Notes under the pieces: generated by a model | The model's input: the letters and a program-made list of their open reading frames with translations, nothing else | Databases searched by the model: none | Told to the model about the DNA's origin: nothing | Program-made: the position numbers and the translations under genes | Part shown: positions 45,701 through 61,845 of the stretch, in pieces | How the letters are laid out: each line of letters begins with the position of its first letter | Position numbering within the stretch: the first letter of the stretch is position 1 | Assembly (NCBI GenBank): GCA_963855995.1 | Contig: OY979716.1 | Location: forward strand, 36,333,818-36,397,817 | From: Muricea muricata | Lineage: Eukaryota; Cnidaria; Anthozoa; Malacalcyonacea; Plexauridae | Length of the DNA stretch: 64,000 nt | Direction: 5' to 3'

Positions 45701-47253
45701 AGATCTGCATGGTGATTGTTTATATAATGCTCTAATCGAATTGTTCAGCCAGTATTATAGTGATGCAGTTGTCGAAAAACTTGCTCCTGTTGCAAATTCC
45801 CAATGCAATGAGTAATTAAACAGTGTTGCTGGGTCGAAAGCCCCAAAGATCCGATTCTATGGTGGAAGTGAAAGCAACTATTATCGAGTAGCTTGTGCAG
45901 TGGCCCAAACCAACATCGGGCATACATATATTAACAGGACTCTGGAAGCAATGGGCATAGAGTCAGGAAGCATTTGCAGTGGGCACAACCTACAACTGGA
46001 TAAAAAGAGAAAAGGTGATAGCCTCAGAAAGAATACAATTGATTTCAAAAGGCGGCCAAATCAGTTGCATGCAAGAAGATTGTCTCACACTAACAGAAAG
46101 GAGCAACAAGAGGACATAACATATGAATGTAATGTTGGTCTAACACTGGATAAAACCTCAACTCCACAACAAACAAATACAGCAACCGAAGTATTTAACG
46201 TCTCTAATGTGTCAGACAACACTTTCACAACTTATGAAAGAGCAGTCTCTGAGTTTACACCTAGATCTACATGTCCTGACATCATTCACAGTGACAACAT
46301 ATTCTACAATATAATTGTTTTTGATACCGAAACAAACGCTACAGGGAGGGCAGCAGAACTATGTCAATTGTCCGCAGTAGATAAGTCAGGTCATTGTTCG
46401 TTCTCGGAGTATTTCTTGCCACTGTATAGACAAACATGCTTAAAGAATCAATTAACAAACTGTCAGTTAGAACTGTGAATGGTCAACGTACGCTTTTCAA
46501 AGAGGCAGAACAACTAGTAACACTTACCTCGTCAGAAGCTATCTCCCGTTTCAGTTTATTCCTTGAATCCTCTGTCGAATATTGCAAAACTTTAACAGAT
46601 AAAGATATTTGTACCCTTCTTGTGGGGCATAACGCGGAACGATTTGACATACCGGTCATACTTCGCAACAGTACGAGCTCATTCCATGAGAAAATGCAGT
46701 CAATGAGAGTTTTGTTCGGGGAAATTCTTTCAATCTTTGAGCAACTAGTTCGTAGCAAACATCCTGCCCTGAAACAAGCAGATGGTCAATTCTGTGCAGT
46801 AAACCAGTCCGCGTTGTACGAGTGTTTGTTTCAGGAAACTTTCGAAGCACACGATGCGTTTGAAATGTCAAGGCCCTTAGTAAGATGTTGTTTCACTCCA
46901 AGTTGCAGCTATCGGAAGAGTTCATCGTCAACCATTGTAAGCCGATTTCATGTGATCATGCTTTGAAAGATTTACAGTATTTAGACCGACGACACCAGAT
47001 CTTAAAGTCCGTGGAATACAGGCTTTACAATCCAACAGGTGATGGAGTAATAACGAAACGCATGGCCGAGAAAGTCGCACGTAGCGGCTTAACGTACACT
47101 TACCTTTTGAAGCTGTTCAAAGACTTTGATACACCAGGATTGATTTTCATCCTATCGGGACCTCCAACAATGGACGAAAAACGACCCAGAGTGACAAAAA
47201 CTGCTCGAATTCTTGCTGCAATACGAGGACATTTCGAAGCAAAGCTTGAATAA
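45700..47253 (+). pseudogene. Mutator-type transposase tail with DEDDh exonuclease
   Basis: The 5' part (HGDCLYNALIELF, VVEKLAPVANSQ, SKAPKIRFYGGSESNYYRVA, AVAQTNIGHTYINR) matches the C-terminal end of Mutator-like transposases. A basic linker follows, then a DnaQ/PML-type 3'-5' exonuclease: IVFDTETNAT (aspartate and glutamate), AAELCQLSAVD, VGHNAERFDIP (aspartate) and EAHDAFEMSRPL. In the usual HxxxxD block the aspartate is replaced by methionine here. The C-terminus ends MAEKVARSGLTYTYLLKLF and PRVTKTARILAAI, typical of this family. The frame changes near 46440 and near 46885. One in-frame stop lies at about 45808. Truncated at its 5' end. Confidence 0.75.
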
Positions 47254-48206
47254 CAGAACATGAATAACAGAAACCACACCCATTCGCCCCGCGTGATAAT
47301 TTCACGCATGCGCAAATAGCGAACATGTCGAATCGATATTTTATCACGCCAGCATTGGTCGTGCGAACAGAAAAATAGAAATAACACCGGTTTCCTCCGG
47401 TGAAGGAGCATAGCATACTCTAAAACATATTAATCATAAGACATCATAAGACAGATCGTTAATAAGCTAATAAATTCTGTAGAGAAAAACATGCCTTTAG
47501 AATCTATTTCATCGTCACATATGTTTTAAAATACAAAAAAATCAACTTGTTTAGCCAGTTTGAAAAAAATTCACCGAAGGAAATTCAAAATAATCAAAAT
47601 TATCTTTCAAATAACCTAAAGTTCGAGCATCATTGTTGCCATGATTAATGATTTGTAAAATATTTTTTGAAATTGTAAAATATTAATGATTGTATTATAG
47701 TATGCTTATTGCATTTTTCTCAAGAAAACATTTAAATGACCATATTAGTGCAGTAATTCATTAGCACGTAAAACGTCTATAACTGTAGGGAGCCACCTTA
47801 AAGTGTCGGAATTCAAGTGCAGAAGATGTAACTTGGCCTTTAATATATCAATTTACAAAATTTTAATGTTCATTGGCCCAATTTATACTAGAGACGGATG
47901 ATCCGTCTGAACGAACGTGGGCAAGAAAAAATAGTTCGTCTAATAATTCGACTGTGTATAAACGCGGGCACGCAGACGGATCATCCATCAAGACGAACTA
48001 TCTGCGTAGTTCGTCTGTTAGGACGAATTTGCTCGCGTAGTTCGTCTTGGCGGATGATCCGTCTATGTGTGTAATTGCAATGTAAGACCCTAGGTAGCTT
48101 ATTGTGATTGTGGTTTCAGTAATATGTAGAGATCAGTGCACATATTATCTGCATTACGTAATTGTATATTAATTACATAAGGTTGACAGCTAAAATTACT
48201 GAAAAC
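47254..48206. other. Spacer with a GACGGATGATCCGTC repeat
   Basis: No gene seen. At about 47890-48070 an imperfect MITE-like block has ends built on GACGGATGATCCGTC (itself palindromic) and several internal copies of AGACGAACTA and TAGTTCGTCT. At 47786-47794, GGAGCCACCTTAA resembles the ends of the TTAA MITE at 10.5 kb. Confidence 0.5.
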
Positions 48207-48213
48207 ATACAAC

Positions 48214-50041
48214 CATAGGAAGCCCAGGCATGCGGTTTTAAGGGAATAAAAAGTCGTAAAACAATTAAAATATGATTCAGAGTATCAAATAAGCTATAGA
48301 ATTGGTTTTAGAACCATATATGTAGCGTGCTCTGGTCGCGCTGTGATTTATCTATATCATTAATGATGTATCTTACTATATTATTGGGAAGGATGGAAAC
48401 TCTTACTCGATTTTAACACTTTTCTTACATGTCAACAAATTTCAACGATAAATTATTATACTAAAATGATACGCAAGCCGATAATTTTTTATCGTAGGTT
48501 TAAGATGAATACTTAAACTATATTTCTATCGTAAAATTAATACGAAAATGAAATGATGATGCCACAAAATTAAGCAAAAGTTTTGTTAATTTGACGTAAA
48601 TTTCTACTCGTACTATGCGGGATGCAACTACCTACCCAAAATGGCGACTACAGAAGAATCTGATTGGTCGAGAAAAGTAAACAAAGTACGAAAGATTTTG
48701 ATAAAACCGGGGGGAGAAGCTAGCATGTATATTTTGACAGCAAGAGCGGGAAAATAAAAAAATAAAAAAAACTTGGAAAAACTATGACGAAAACTATGTA
48801 CATCTATATAAATTCAAAATTTTTGGCGGAGGATATCAGTATGTAAACGGAGAAGAAACCAAGTGTTTATTTGAGGTACTGAAATGTTTTGAATGTTTTT
48901 TTACGCAAATATATTCACGCCAACGTAGTCGGTTTAATTAAAAAAATGCATATTAAAGGTTTTCATACTTGTAGTTCGTGGCGAACAGCGATCAAAAATG
49001 GAAAAACTAAACCAGGAAAATACATACAAAAGATATGTAAACAATTTCTTGTGGTAAGTCCGCTATTTTGTTCTTAAAACCGCATACAAACAGCCTACAT
49101 TATGAATTTAAGCTTCATCAACTATTACTTTATAGCGTAAAAATCCAAGGATAACTGACAAACATGTTTTTTTTTGCCTCTTTTGTGCAAAACGTTTCAC
49201 ACGGTTAATATAAATGAGTTAAATGGCATCTATCCGGTGTGAAATAGCTGCATATTCGTCCCGTTTCCTGGCATTATTTAGCACTTTTCTCTCCGATGTA
49301 CACGTTGTACGAATCCATGTATTGAGTATAATATACCAGCATGTAAATGTCCATTTGTGTGACCCACGCGTAGAGTTTAACTTTTTAACAAAACGAGCCT
49401 GTTCAAGTGTTCCGAGCTTGTCCGCGGTCTACACGACTTCCATGAATGTGAAAAATGCCATGCGGCAAGTATACATCGTATCGGTCAAAATTTGATGTGA
49501 AAAATCCATCCAGAAACCCTTCCGACATCCACCAGCAAAGAAAAAGTTAAAAATACTCCCCATATGAATGTTTTTATCTTGATTCAAACGAGCTTCGATG
49601 CGATCTGAAACGAAAAAATGTTCAAAAATGTCGCGTTCGAAAACAGGCTACAAGCACCAAAAACTTACACGTAAAAACAGCCATCATAAGCTGCAGAATA
49701 CCAGTATCGAAGTAAAAACTTGTTATTACGAATGTTACCTGTCCAAATTATGTTCACGTTGTGCAAAAAATGCCAAAAATCATTGTTAAAAAGCGTTTTT
49801 GATCAAGAAACGATTCTTTTTTAACTGACACTAGGCCCAAATATACATTCTGATACACCACGCATGCCCTAATGTAATTTTAATTATTCATGACATACGT
49901 AATGATATACGTACTTCCGTTATTACTATATGCTTGCGCGTCATTCAATAGGGTGGGGGGAGGGGGCATTTCAAAAGGGAAAACGTTTGGAGTACGATAC
50001 GTTAGGAATTTTATCCAGATATTGTCCGGGGATTAATTAAT
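48214..50041 (+). repeat. Left terminal inverted repeat (1,828 bp)
   Basis: It pairs with 57633-59419. The only large difference is a 41-bp segment present here (about 48433-48475) and missing from the right arm. The arm ends 29 bp before the helicase start codon. It contains a possible exon with a GTGGTAAGT donor near 49052; in this arm such an exon would be a leader for the helicase. ORFs here recur in mirror image in the right arm and are not separate genes. Confidence 0.9.
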
Positions 50042-50069
50042 GACATTTAAATTATAGCTATTTGCACAA

Positions 50070-53000
50070 ATGGATAGTGAATCTTTGAAACTCACAGCCG
50101 AACAGCAGAGGGCGGTGGACGCAGCTTTAACTGGGCACAATGTTTGTATATTCGGTCGGGCAGGAGTCGGAAAAACAACGGTGGTGGAGAGAATAAGGAA
50201 AATTTTAACTTCAAAAGGAAAAAAATGCCAGATTGTATGTTCGAGCGGAATTTCATGTGACGCCTATGATGGTTTGGCCAGCACGGTTCATTCCCATTAT
50301 GGGTTGCAAACAGCGGAGTTACCTTTTCCTTCATTATTGGAACGATCGCTGTCGAGAAATAACGTAGTGGAGCAAATACGCGATGTTGATGTTCTCGTGT
50401 GGGACGAAATTTCTATGTCAAGCGTGCGAGTTTTCGAACTTGTGAATATAATTCATCATAGATTGTCACAAAATGCTAATGCGTTTGGAGGAATACAGGT
50501 CCTATTGGTCGGCGATTTTTGGCAACTCAAACCAGTAAGAAGCGCTTTAGATGCTGGGAGACCCATCTACGAATCTGAAATTTTTAACACCGCATTTCCT
50601 CACAGAATAGAGCTTCAGAATGTCATGAGGCAGCAGGCTTCGGAGTTTAAATTACGAAAGGCTCTTGACCAATTGCGCGAAGGAAATTGTGACGAAGAAA
50701 CGGAGAGATACTTGACGTCTTTGAGTAGAGACCTTTCTGTTAACGACATTACGGAAGATCTTTTGCATATATACTTTAGAAAGTTGCCAGTCGAGATGCA
50801 CAACTTGGATGTTCTGTCAAAATTGCCTGGTAACCTTTTGACATTTGAAAGCATTGATACTGGCAATTCCCAGTTATTAGACTGCCCATCAGAGAAGACA
50901 TTGACCCTTAAGCCAAGGTGCAAAATAATGCTTCTTTTCAACATAAATAAGTATTTAAAAAACGGTTACCAAGGGACGTTTCTCGGTGTAGTCCCCGGAA
51001 CGGAAAATGAAGATGAAAAACAAATCCATGTAACGTTTCCAAAAGTCGGAACAGTAAAAATCGGTCGTAAGACTTGGTACAAGTATAACACTCGAGGTAA
51101 TGTACTGGCTACTCGAACACAGTTTCCTGTTATGCCTTCTTATGCCATGACTGTGCACAAAGCACAGGGACTAACGTTAAACAGAGTTGTGGTTCACTGT
51201 TCGCAAGAGTTTGTTCCTGGTCAAACCTACGTTGGCTTATCAAGGGTGAAAAGCGAGGCTGGGCTACAAGTAATCAATTTCCAGAAACGATTTCTTCTTC
51301 CCTTACCAGAGAAGCTCAAGAGTGAAAACATCTCAAACGATAGCTGTGACAAGCTCTTTCAAAATCAAGATCATGGATTTTCATGCTGTAAAAGCAAGAC
51401 ACTAGATAATGGCTTGCTGAACTGCGTTGAAGAAAATCATTTATCCCATCCAGAAGAAGGTATTGAATGGGCAAATGAAAATGACGGAGAATCAAACGCA
51501 AAACAGTTGTTTGAGTCATGCACTGGGGTCAAAGTCAATCTCGAGGACGTTCTGTTGTCCATGATGTGCGATTTCCAGCACAGTTTAAACATGCCGCCGG
51601 AGCGTTTCTCTGTAAAGGGATTCCTGGAAAGTGTTATAAATGATAAGCATGATGATTCATACACCTCGTGTATCAAATCTGCAGCAAATTATGCTTATGC
51701 TCATTTGGAAGTTTTTCAATTGCTGGCGCATATCACTTGGTACAGGCTATTTGCTTTGTTTGAGGAATATCTATCGGGAAACGGGGAAGAAGTCCATATG
51801 ACCAACAGCAACTTCACCTTCGCAACGTCTAAGCTGCATCAGCTTTTTCTTACGAACGAGTATCGAAGTGACGTAATTAGTGCCTTTTCGGCCAGTTCTT
51901 GGTCAGACTTAAACGATGGGCAAAGGACTCTAGGTGCACAGTTGACTTTCCACTTGTTTCAGCTATTTACGAATGAGCTGAGTAACTTGGTTAGAAAGCA
52001 AGAAAATGGGCCAATCCTGTTTAACGTAAGCGAAATGGGTCCAGATGGAAAAGGGAAGATACGATATGTCGGTGGATGGGCTGTACGGAAAGCACTACAA
52101 AAATCACAAAGGTAAATTTTACCCAATGCGGCATAGTGATTTTAGTCCGATAGGCGACGAGCATATGTGTTTCATGATGTGCTTGTTTTCTAGTCTTAAA
52201 TTCATCCCCTATATTCATAACGTAAAATCTACCATTTCTAATTTACAGGTACATTCTTGAAAACAAGTTATCGCAAACACAACATGTAAGACGAAAGCTA
52301 AAAGAAGAGCTTGAAAAGGTGGAATTACTGCAGGAAAATGTAATTGTTCCTTACGAAACTTTGCAAAACACCTCTTCGAGTTTGGAATCGACAAATATTA
52401 CAGAATCTTTACAGTATCGGGAAAGAGGCCTGCTCCACATCAGTGATGCAACTTATCATTTTTTCCTCTCTCTTGAACAAAGTAGAGTGGATAAAATTAA
52501 TCTGGAAAAGCTACGTTCCCACCAAACTGATATGGTAGACAACGCGATGAAAGAAGCATGGGAAGATGAACATCTTCAAGAGAAATTTGTTAGATTGTTT
52601 AACGATGCAGGAAGCTTGGTAGGTAGAGATCTATGAAGGTAAAATCAGTATGATATAAACCTGAACGGCAAACTTTAAATCGCATTTTGAAGACAATTGT
52701 TCGCTTTCAGAAGTTGAGAAAAATGGTGCAATAAATTTACAGATTAATTTATTATTCATGCGAGCTATAGCTATATTTTAAAGAAATGCAGGCTGGACTT
52801 ACCTTGAAATGCGATTGAAGGTTTTCCCTGTGCCGTTATTGATCTGGCATAAAAGGTAAGTTAAAGGTACTACAAGGTATTACAAATAAACAATCGGCGC
52901 GCAAACGATTATTGCTTTGGAGATATTGCTCTATTTACAAACTTATAATTGCAACTTATTTTTAATATCTCATATAGATGTTAATCAAAGAAATCTTTAA

Positions 53001-53466
53001 GGAAGTAATTACACGGTACTTTAGGATGGGTGCAGGACAGTTTCTGCGAGATTTTCGCAGGGACTATCATCTAAAAAAGTCTCTGGCACATCGAAAGTCT
53101 TTAATGGTTAGAAAGGAAAAGGCGCGGAGGAGAGAGATGAAAGTTAAGTTGGTGCACATAAGCCACGATAAGAGTCCACGGAAAAAAGTTTCGCACACCA
53201 AACTGCTGGCCCTTGTAGATGAGCTCAAAGTGGACGGATTGGTTTCCTTGTACCGTAAAGAAGAGCTTAAAGTTTTATGCAACGCCTATGCTTGCCGATT
53301 CCTAACTAAGTGGAACAAGAGACAATTAGCTTCGTCACTGTCCGAAGCGATCCGGATGCACGAGGATATGCCATGTCATCAGGAAACCTCAAACTATTCT
53401 GTTCATGTTGTTGGTGATGTGGAAGACGTCGACCGAGTACCTGTATTAAGGCTGCGTCGACTTTGA
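50070..53466 (+). CDS. PIF1-family helicase of the giant transposon (~966 aa)
   Basis: Three exons: 50070-52111 (donor AAG|GTAAAT), 52249-52618 (acceptor TTTACAG, donor TTG|GTAGGT) and 52978-53466 (acceptor CATATAG). The second exon continues the frame as RYILENKLSQTQHV; the third begins MLIKEIFKEV. Helicase core: GRAGVGKTT (Walker A, residues 29-37), VLVWDEIS (Walker B, 108-115), GDFWQLKPV (148-156), MTVHKAQGL (360-368) and YVGLSRV with arginine 392. This is a 5'-3' superfamily 1B DNA helicase. The long C-terminal half (about 425-966) is outside the helicase core; its end (RYFRMGAGQFLRDFRRDY and a basic SAP-like region) may bind DNA. Likely role is unwinding during transposition or repair of the donor. 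All three exons are open. Confidence 0.88.
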
Positions 53467-54058
53467 GCATGAAACATGGACTATTAAACAGAGTTGTATT
53501 AGACATGATTGGACTTTTTTTACTTGTAGTGAACTGTACATCATACATGAAATAATTTATTTTATTATATGGCTGAGGCACATGACGCACGCTGACTGGT
53601 TGATTAGCGGTCTGGAAAAAGTCATCTTGCCCTCTCAAGAAATTCAACTTGCCCGCTCGTGTAAACATTGCACAACCAAACATTTAAAGGAAATTAGGAC
53701 TTATTATGTCGAATAAGGACGACGAAAATCCCTCCCCGAGTGAGTTTTACTATCCTGAACAAACAAATGACCCAAATAAATACGGCTAAACGTTTTAGCA
53801 GCGAAAGCGTTCTTTGGTCTTTTCTACAAAGTCACAACAAATTGCAATCCAACAAAGCCATATAATAAATCCCTTATTAACCTCGTTTGCTCTGTATGCA
53901 CTGTAAAGAATTGCCTTCGGTTTTCATCGCACAGACGATACGTACGAAAACCTCAGGCAATAGCTTCCCGTACAGACCTCGCACTGGGTTAATAAGTCCT
54001 AAATACTTTACATTATACATCTACACTGATATACACTGGTCAATTATTATGTATGAAG

Positions 54059-58674
<4,616 letters not shown>

Positions 58675-59426
58675 TTTTGATCGCTGTTCGCCACGAACTA
58701 CAAGTATGAAAACCTTTAATATGCATTTTTTTAATTAAACCGACTACGTTGGCGTGAATATATTTGCGTAAAAAAACATTCAAAACATTTCAGTACCTCA
58801 AATAAACACTTGGTTTCTTCTCCGTTTACATACTGATATCCTCCGCCAAAAATTTTGAATTTATATAGAGATGTACATAGTTTTCGTCATAGTTTTTCCA
58901 AGTTTTTTTTATTTTTTTATTTTCCCGCTCTTGCTGTCAAAATATACATGCTAGCTTCTCCCCCCGGTTTTATCAAAATCTTTCGTACTTTGTTTACTTT
59001 TCTCGACCAATCAGATTCTTCTGTAGTCGCCATTTTGGGTAGGTAGTTGCATCCCGCATAGTACGAGTAGAAATTTACGTCAAATTAACAAAACTTTTGC
59101 TTAATTTTGTGGCATCATCATTTCATTTTCGTATTAATTTTACGATAGAAATATAGTTTAAGTATTCATCTTAAACCTACGATAAAAAATTATCGGCTTG
59201 ACATGTAAGAAAAGTGTTAAAATCGAGTAAGAGTTTCCATCCTTCCCAATAATATAGTAAGATACATCATTAATGATATAGATAAATCACAGCGCGACCA
59301 GAGCACGCTACATATATGGTTCTAAAACCAATTCTATAGCTTATTTGATACTCTGAATCATATTTTAATTGTTTTACGACTTTTTATTCCCTTAAAACCG
59401 CATGCCTGGGCTTCCTATGATACAAC

Positions 59427-61845
59427 CTATGAAATAAAGCATAAATACACAAAGAAAACGTAACGAACTACAAAATAAACAATACAACTGTGTGCCTGGA
59501 TAAATTTACTAGCCTTGTGGTAAGTTTTTTTTCGAAAAACGCTTAAATTCTTTGTATACGGGCCGAAGGTTTTAGTGTTTTGTTGAATTTTTCGTTTGTC
59601 ACTATGCTGGATGCAATCAACCTGCTAATGGAAAACGTTTTGAATGGCGAATATCCATAGCGATTGGCTGTTGTATTTTACGTCAAAATTAAAAAAATTG
59701 GCAATCCAGGGGAAGGGTTAAGAGATGTAAAAAGTTTACGACGTCAGAGACAATCAAAGTTACGTACGCAGCTATTTAAGTGAATTATTGTTATTTATAT
59801 CTCGGTGATTATAAATCGGTTTTGCGAAGAGTCATTTAAAGATTTTTTGGCTGAACGATGTAGAGTTAAAAAGGGAAAAAAAAGGAGCGCCGGACACGTT
59901 ACCTTACATGTAAGTACATAAATTTTTTTTTATAGTTTTGCACAAAATATTTTTTGCCGAATACGGAAGTAGTGTATCAAAATGTTCTTAGTCAAATGCA
60001 CTCCTTTTGTTACCATATAGCTTTCCAAATTTCAGTAAAGATGGACACCACAAGTCCTGTCGATCTTCGTCGTTCAACGTTTTGGTATAAATAGTTGTAA
60101 CATACAATTTAGTTGACTGTGAGTTAAACCTTTTTTACACAAAAAAAGAAGTCATGACGGCGAGCGACCAAATTGTAAATATTTGTTGCGACCGATATTT
60201 CAATACATGTAATTTTTCCCCCGCTTCAAAAAATACTATGTATAAAAAACACTTGTCCACAGCGGAAATTGGTTTTTATCTTTGCAAACAGCTATATATT
60301 ACATAGATATATAACTACGTTTTTCTTTGCACTTTTAATATAAACGAAGTCAATTGCAATGTAGCAGATTTACAGCGACATGATGATTGGCACAGGAATT
60401 GCTGGAATAACCTCTGCTAACAGCCTCAGACTGTGGCTAATAAAGAGTATTGCATCCAAACTATCAAAAATTATTACAGGAAAAATCTTTGAAAAGATGC
60501 TCTTGGCGTTTTTGTAAACACAGTAATAAACTCACAAGCAGATAGCACCCGGAAATTCGGCAAATTAAGGATATTTGGTAATAATATTACAGTGTGTAAC
60601 CAACGAGAGAAAATTTTTCTGCTTATATCAAATGACCGATAGTTTTCCTTAGATAAAACTACTTGATGTCAGAAAGGGTAACAAAATCCCAGTATTAATT
60701 TCTCTTTTAAAGCTTATGTTACCTTTGTACCCAGCCACGTATATTTTCCCGCCACAAATGAGAGGCAGTGCTACATATCCTTAAAAGTTAAATTAAGGAA
60801 CTCCCAAGCTCATACTTCTTCGGATATTTAACAGTTTGCTTCTGCATGGGCCATGATAATACAAAATACTCCGTATCGCGAATTCTTGTTACACGTCTGT
60901 GTGAAAACAAAAAAATTCCATACATCTGTTTTATAATACATCTGAATTCCCTGAATCAGACTGCCCGGGCTCTTGCGTCGTGTTTCTTTTTCAATGGTTG
61001 GTGCATGGCTTGAAAAAAGGAAAACAAGCTATGAATTCACTATACCAAGCAAATTCATGCACTAAACTATTTTCTTACAGCTACTTGAAAATCAGAACAC
61101 AAAATGACCAACCGGATGATCCAGGCCGTAGCTATATTATATTATAATATTCTTAAACACTTCAAATGTCATGTCACTCATAGATCTTTTTCCAACGTTG
61201 ACTGCTGAAAAAAGGAAACAAAGCAATTCGTTGTATTTATAGGCACAAGTATACACAAAACCGCAAGAAAATTACATTTCGTATGCCTGAAAAACATATT
61301 AAATCAAAACAAAGAATTCGATCATGAACTCGTGGCCATACAAAGCAACGCAAAGCATTCTATATTAGACAGGATCGAAATCATATCGAATCTTATGTTA
61401 CACATAGTGCAAAAGCAATTAAAAAACGATACAAAGAAACGATTTTTGAATTTAGTCAATTGGATTTCAGATTTCACTTACCTTTTGTCAGCATATCGAA
61501 GTGTGATCGGTACATGTTTCTTTTTTTTAACAAAACTGTCAAAAAAAGCCTGAAGCAACTGAGATTGATGTTCCAAATGATGACGACTGCACGAGAAGGC
61601 CAGCAAAGCATGGCGGTTGAGTTTCGAACGTGGTACGTAATAACAGAGCATGCGCCCAAGTCATAGAAATAAGAGATATAGAATGCATACTTGATGACGA
61701 ATCATGTCTCTACTTTTTTCGTGCATGCCCTTATGGATCCACCATATTGAATTTTGACCAGGAGTGTAAATTCACTTGTTACTTTGCATACATTTTTTAT
61801 ATCTGCCTTTCAAAAATGATGTTTTACTAAAAAAAACCAAAAAAT
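59427..61845. other. Upstream region of the next P-type gene
   Basis: No gene is supported. Around 59590-59690, CTATGCTGGATGCAA and ACGTCAAAATT and GATTGGCTG recall CTATGCGGGATGCAA, GACGTAAATT and GATTGGTCG inside the giant transposon's arms (48600-48665), suggesting related P-type promoter regions. Short ORFs between 61332 and 61830 have no recognisable domain. Confidence 0.4.

Noticed and set aside
48889-49789. Three small ORFs in the left arm of the giant transposon
   Set aside because: They recur identically in mirror image in the right arm, lack recognisable domains, and are better explained as arm sequence; only one small exon in another frame is argued for.
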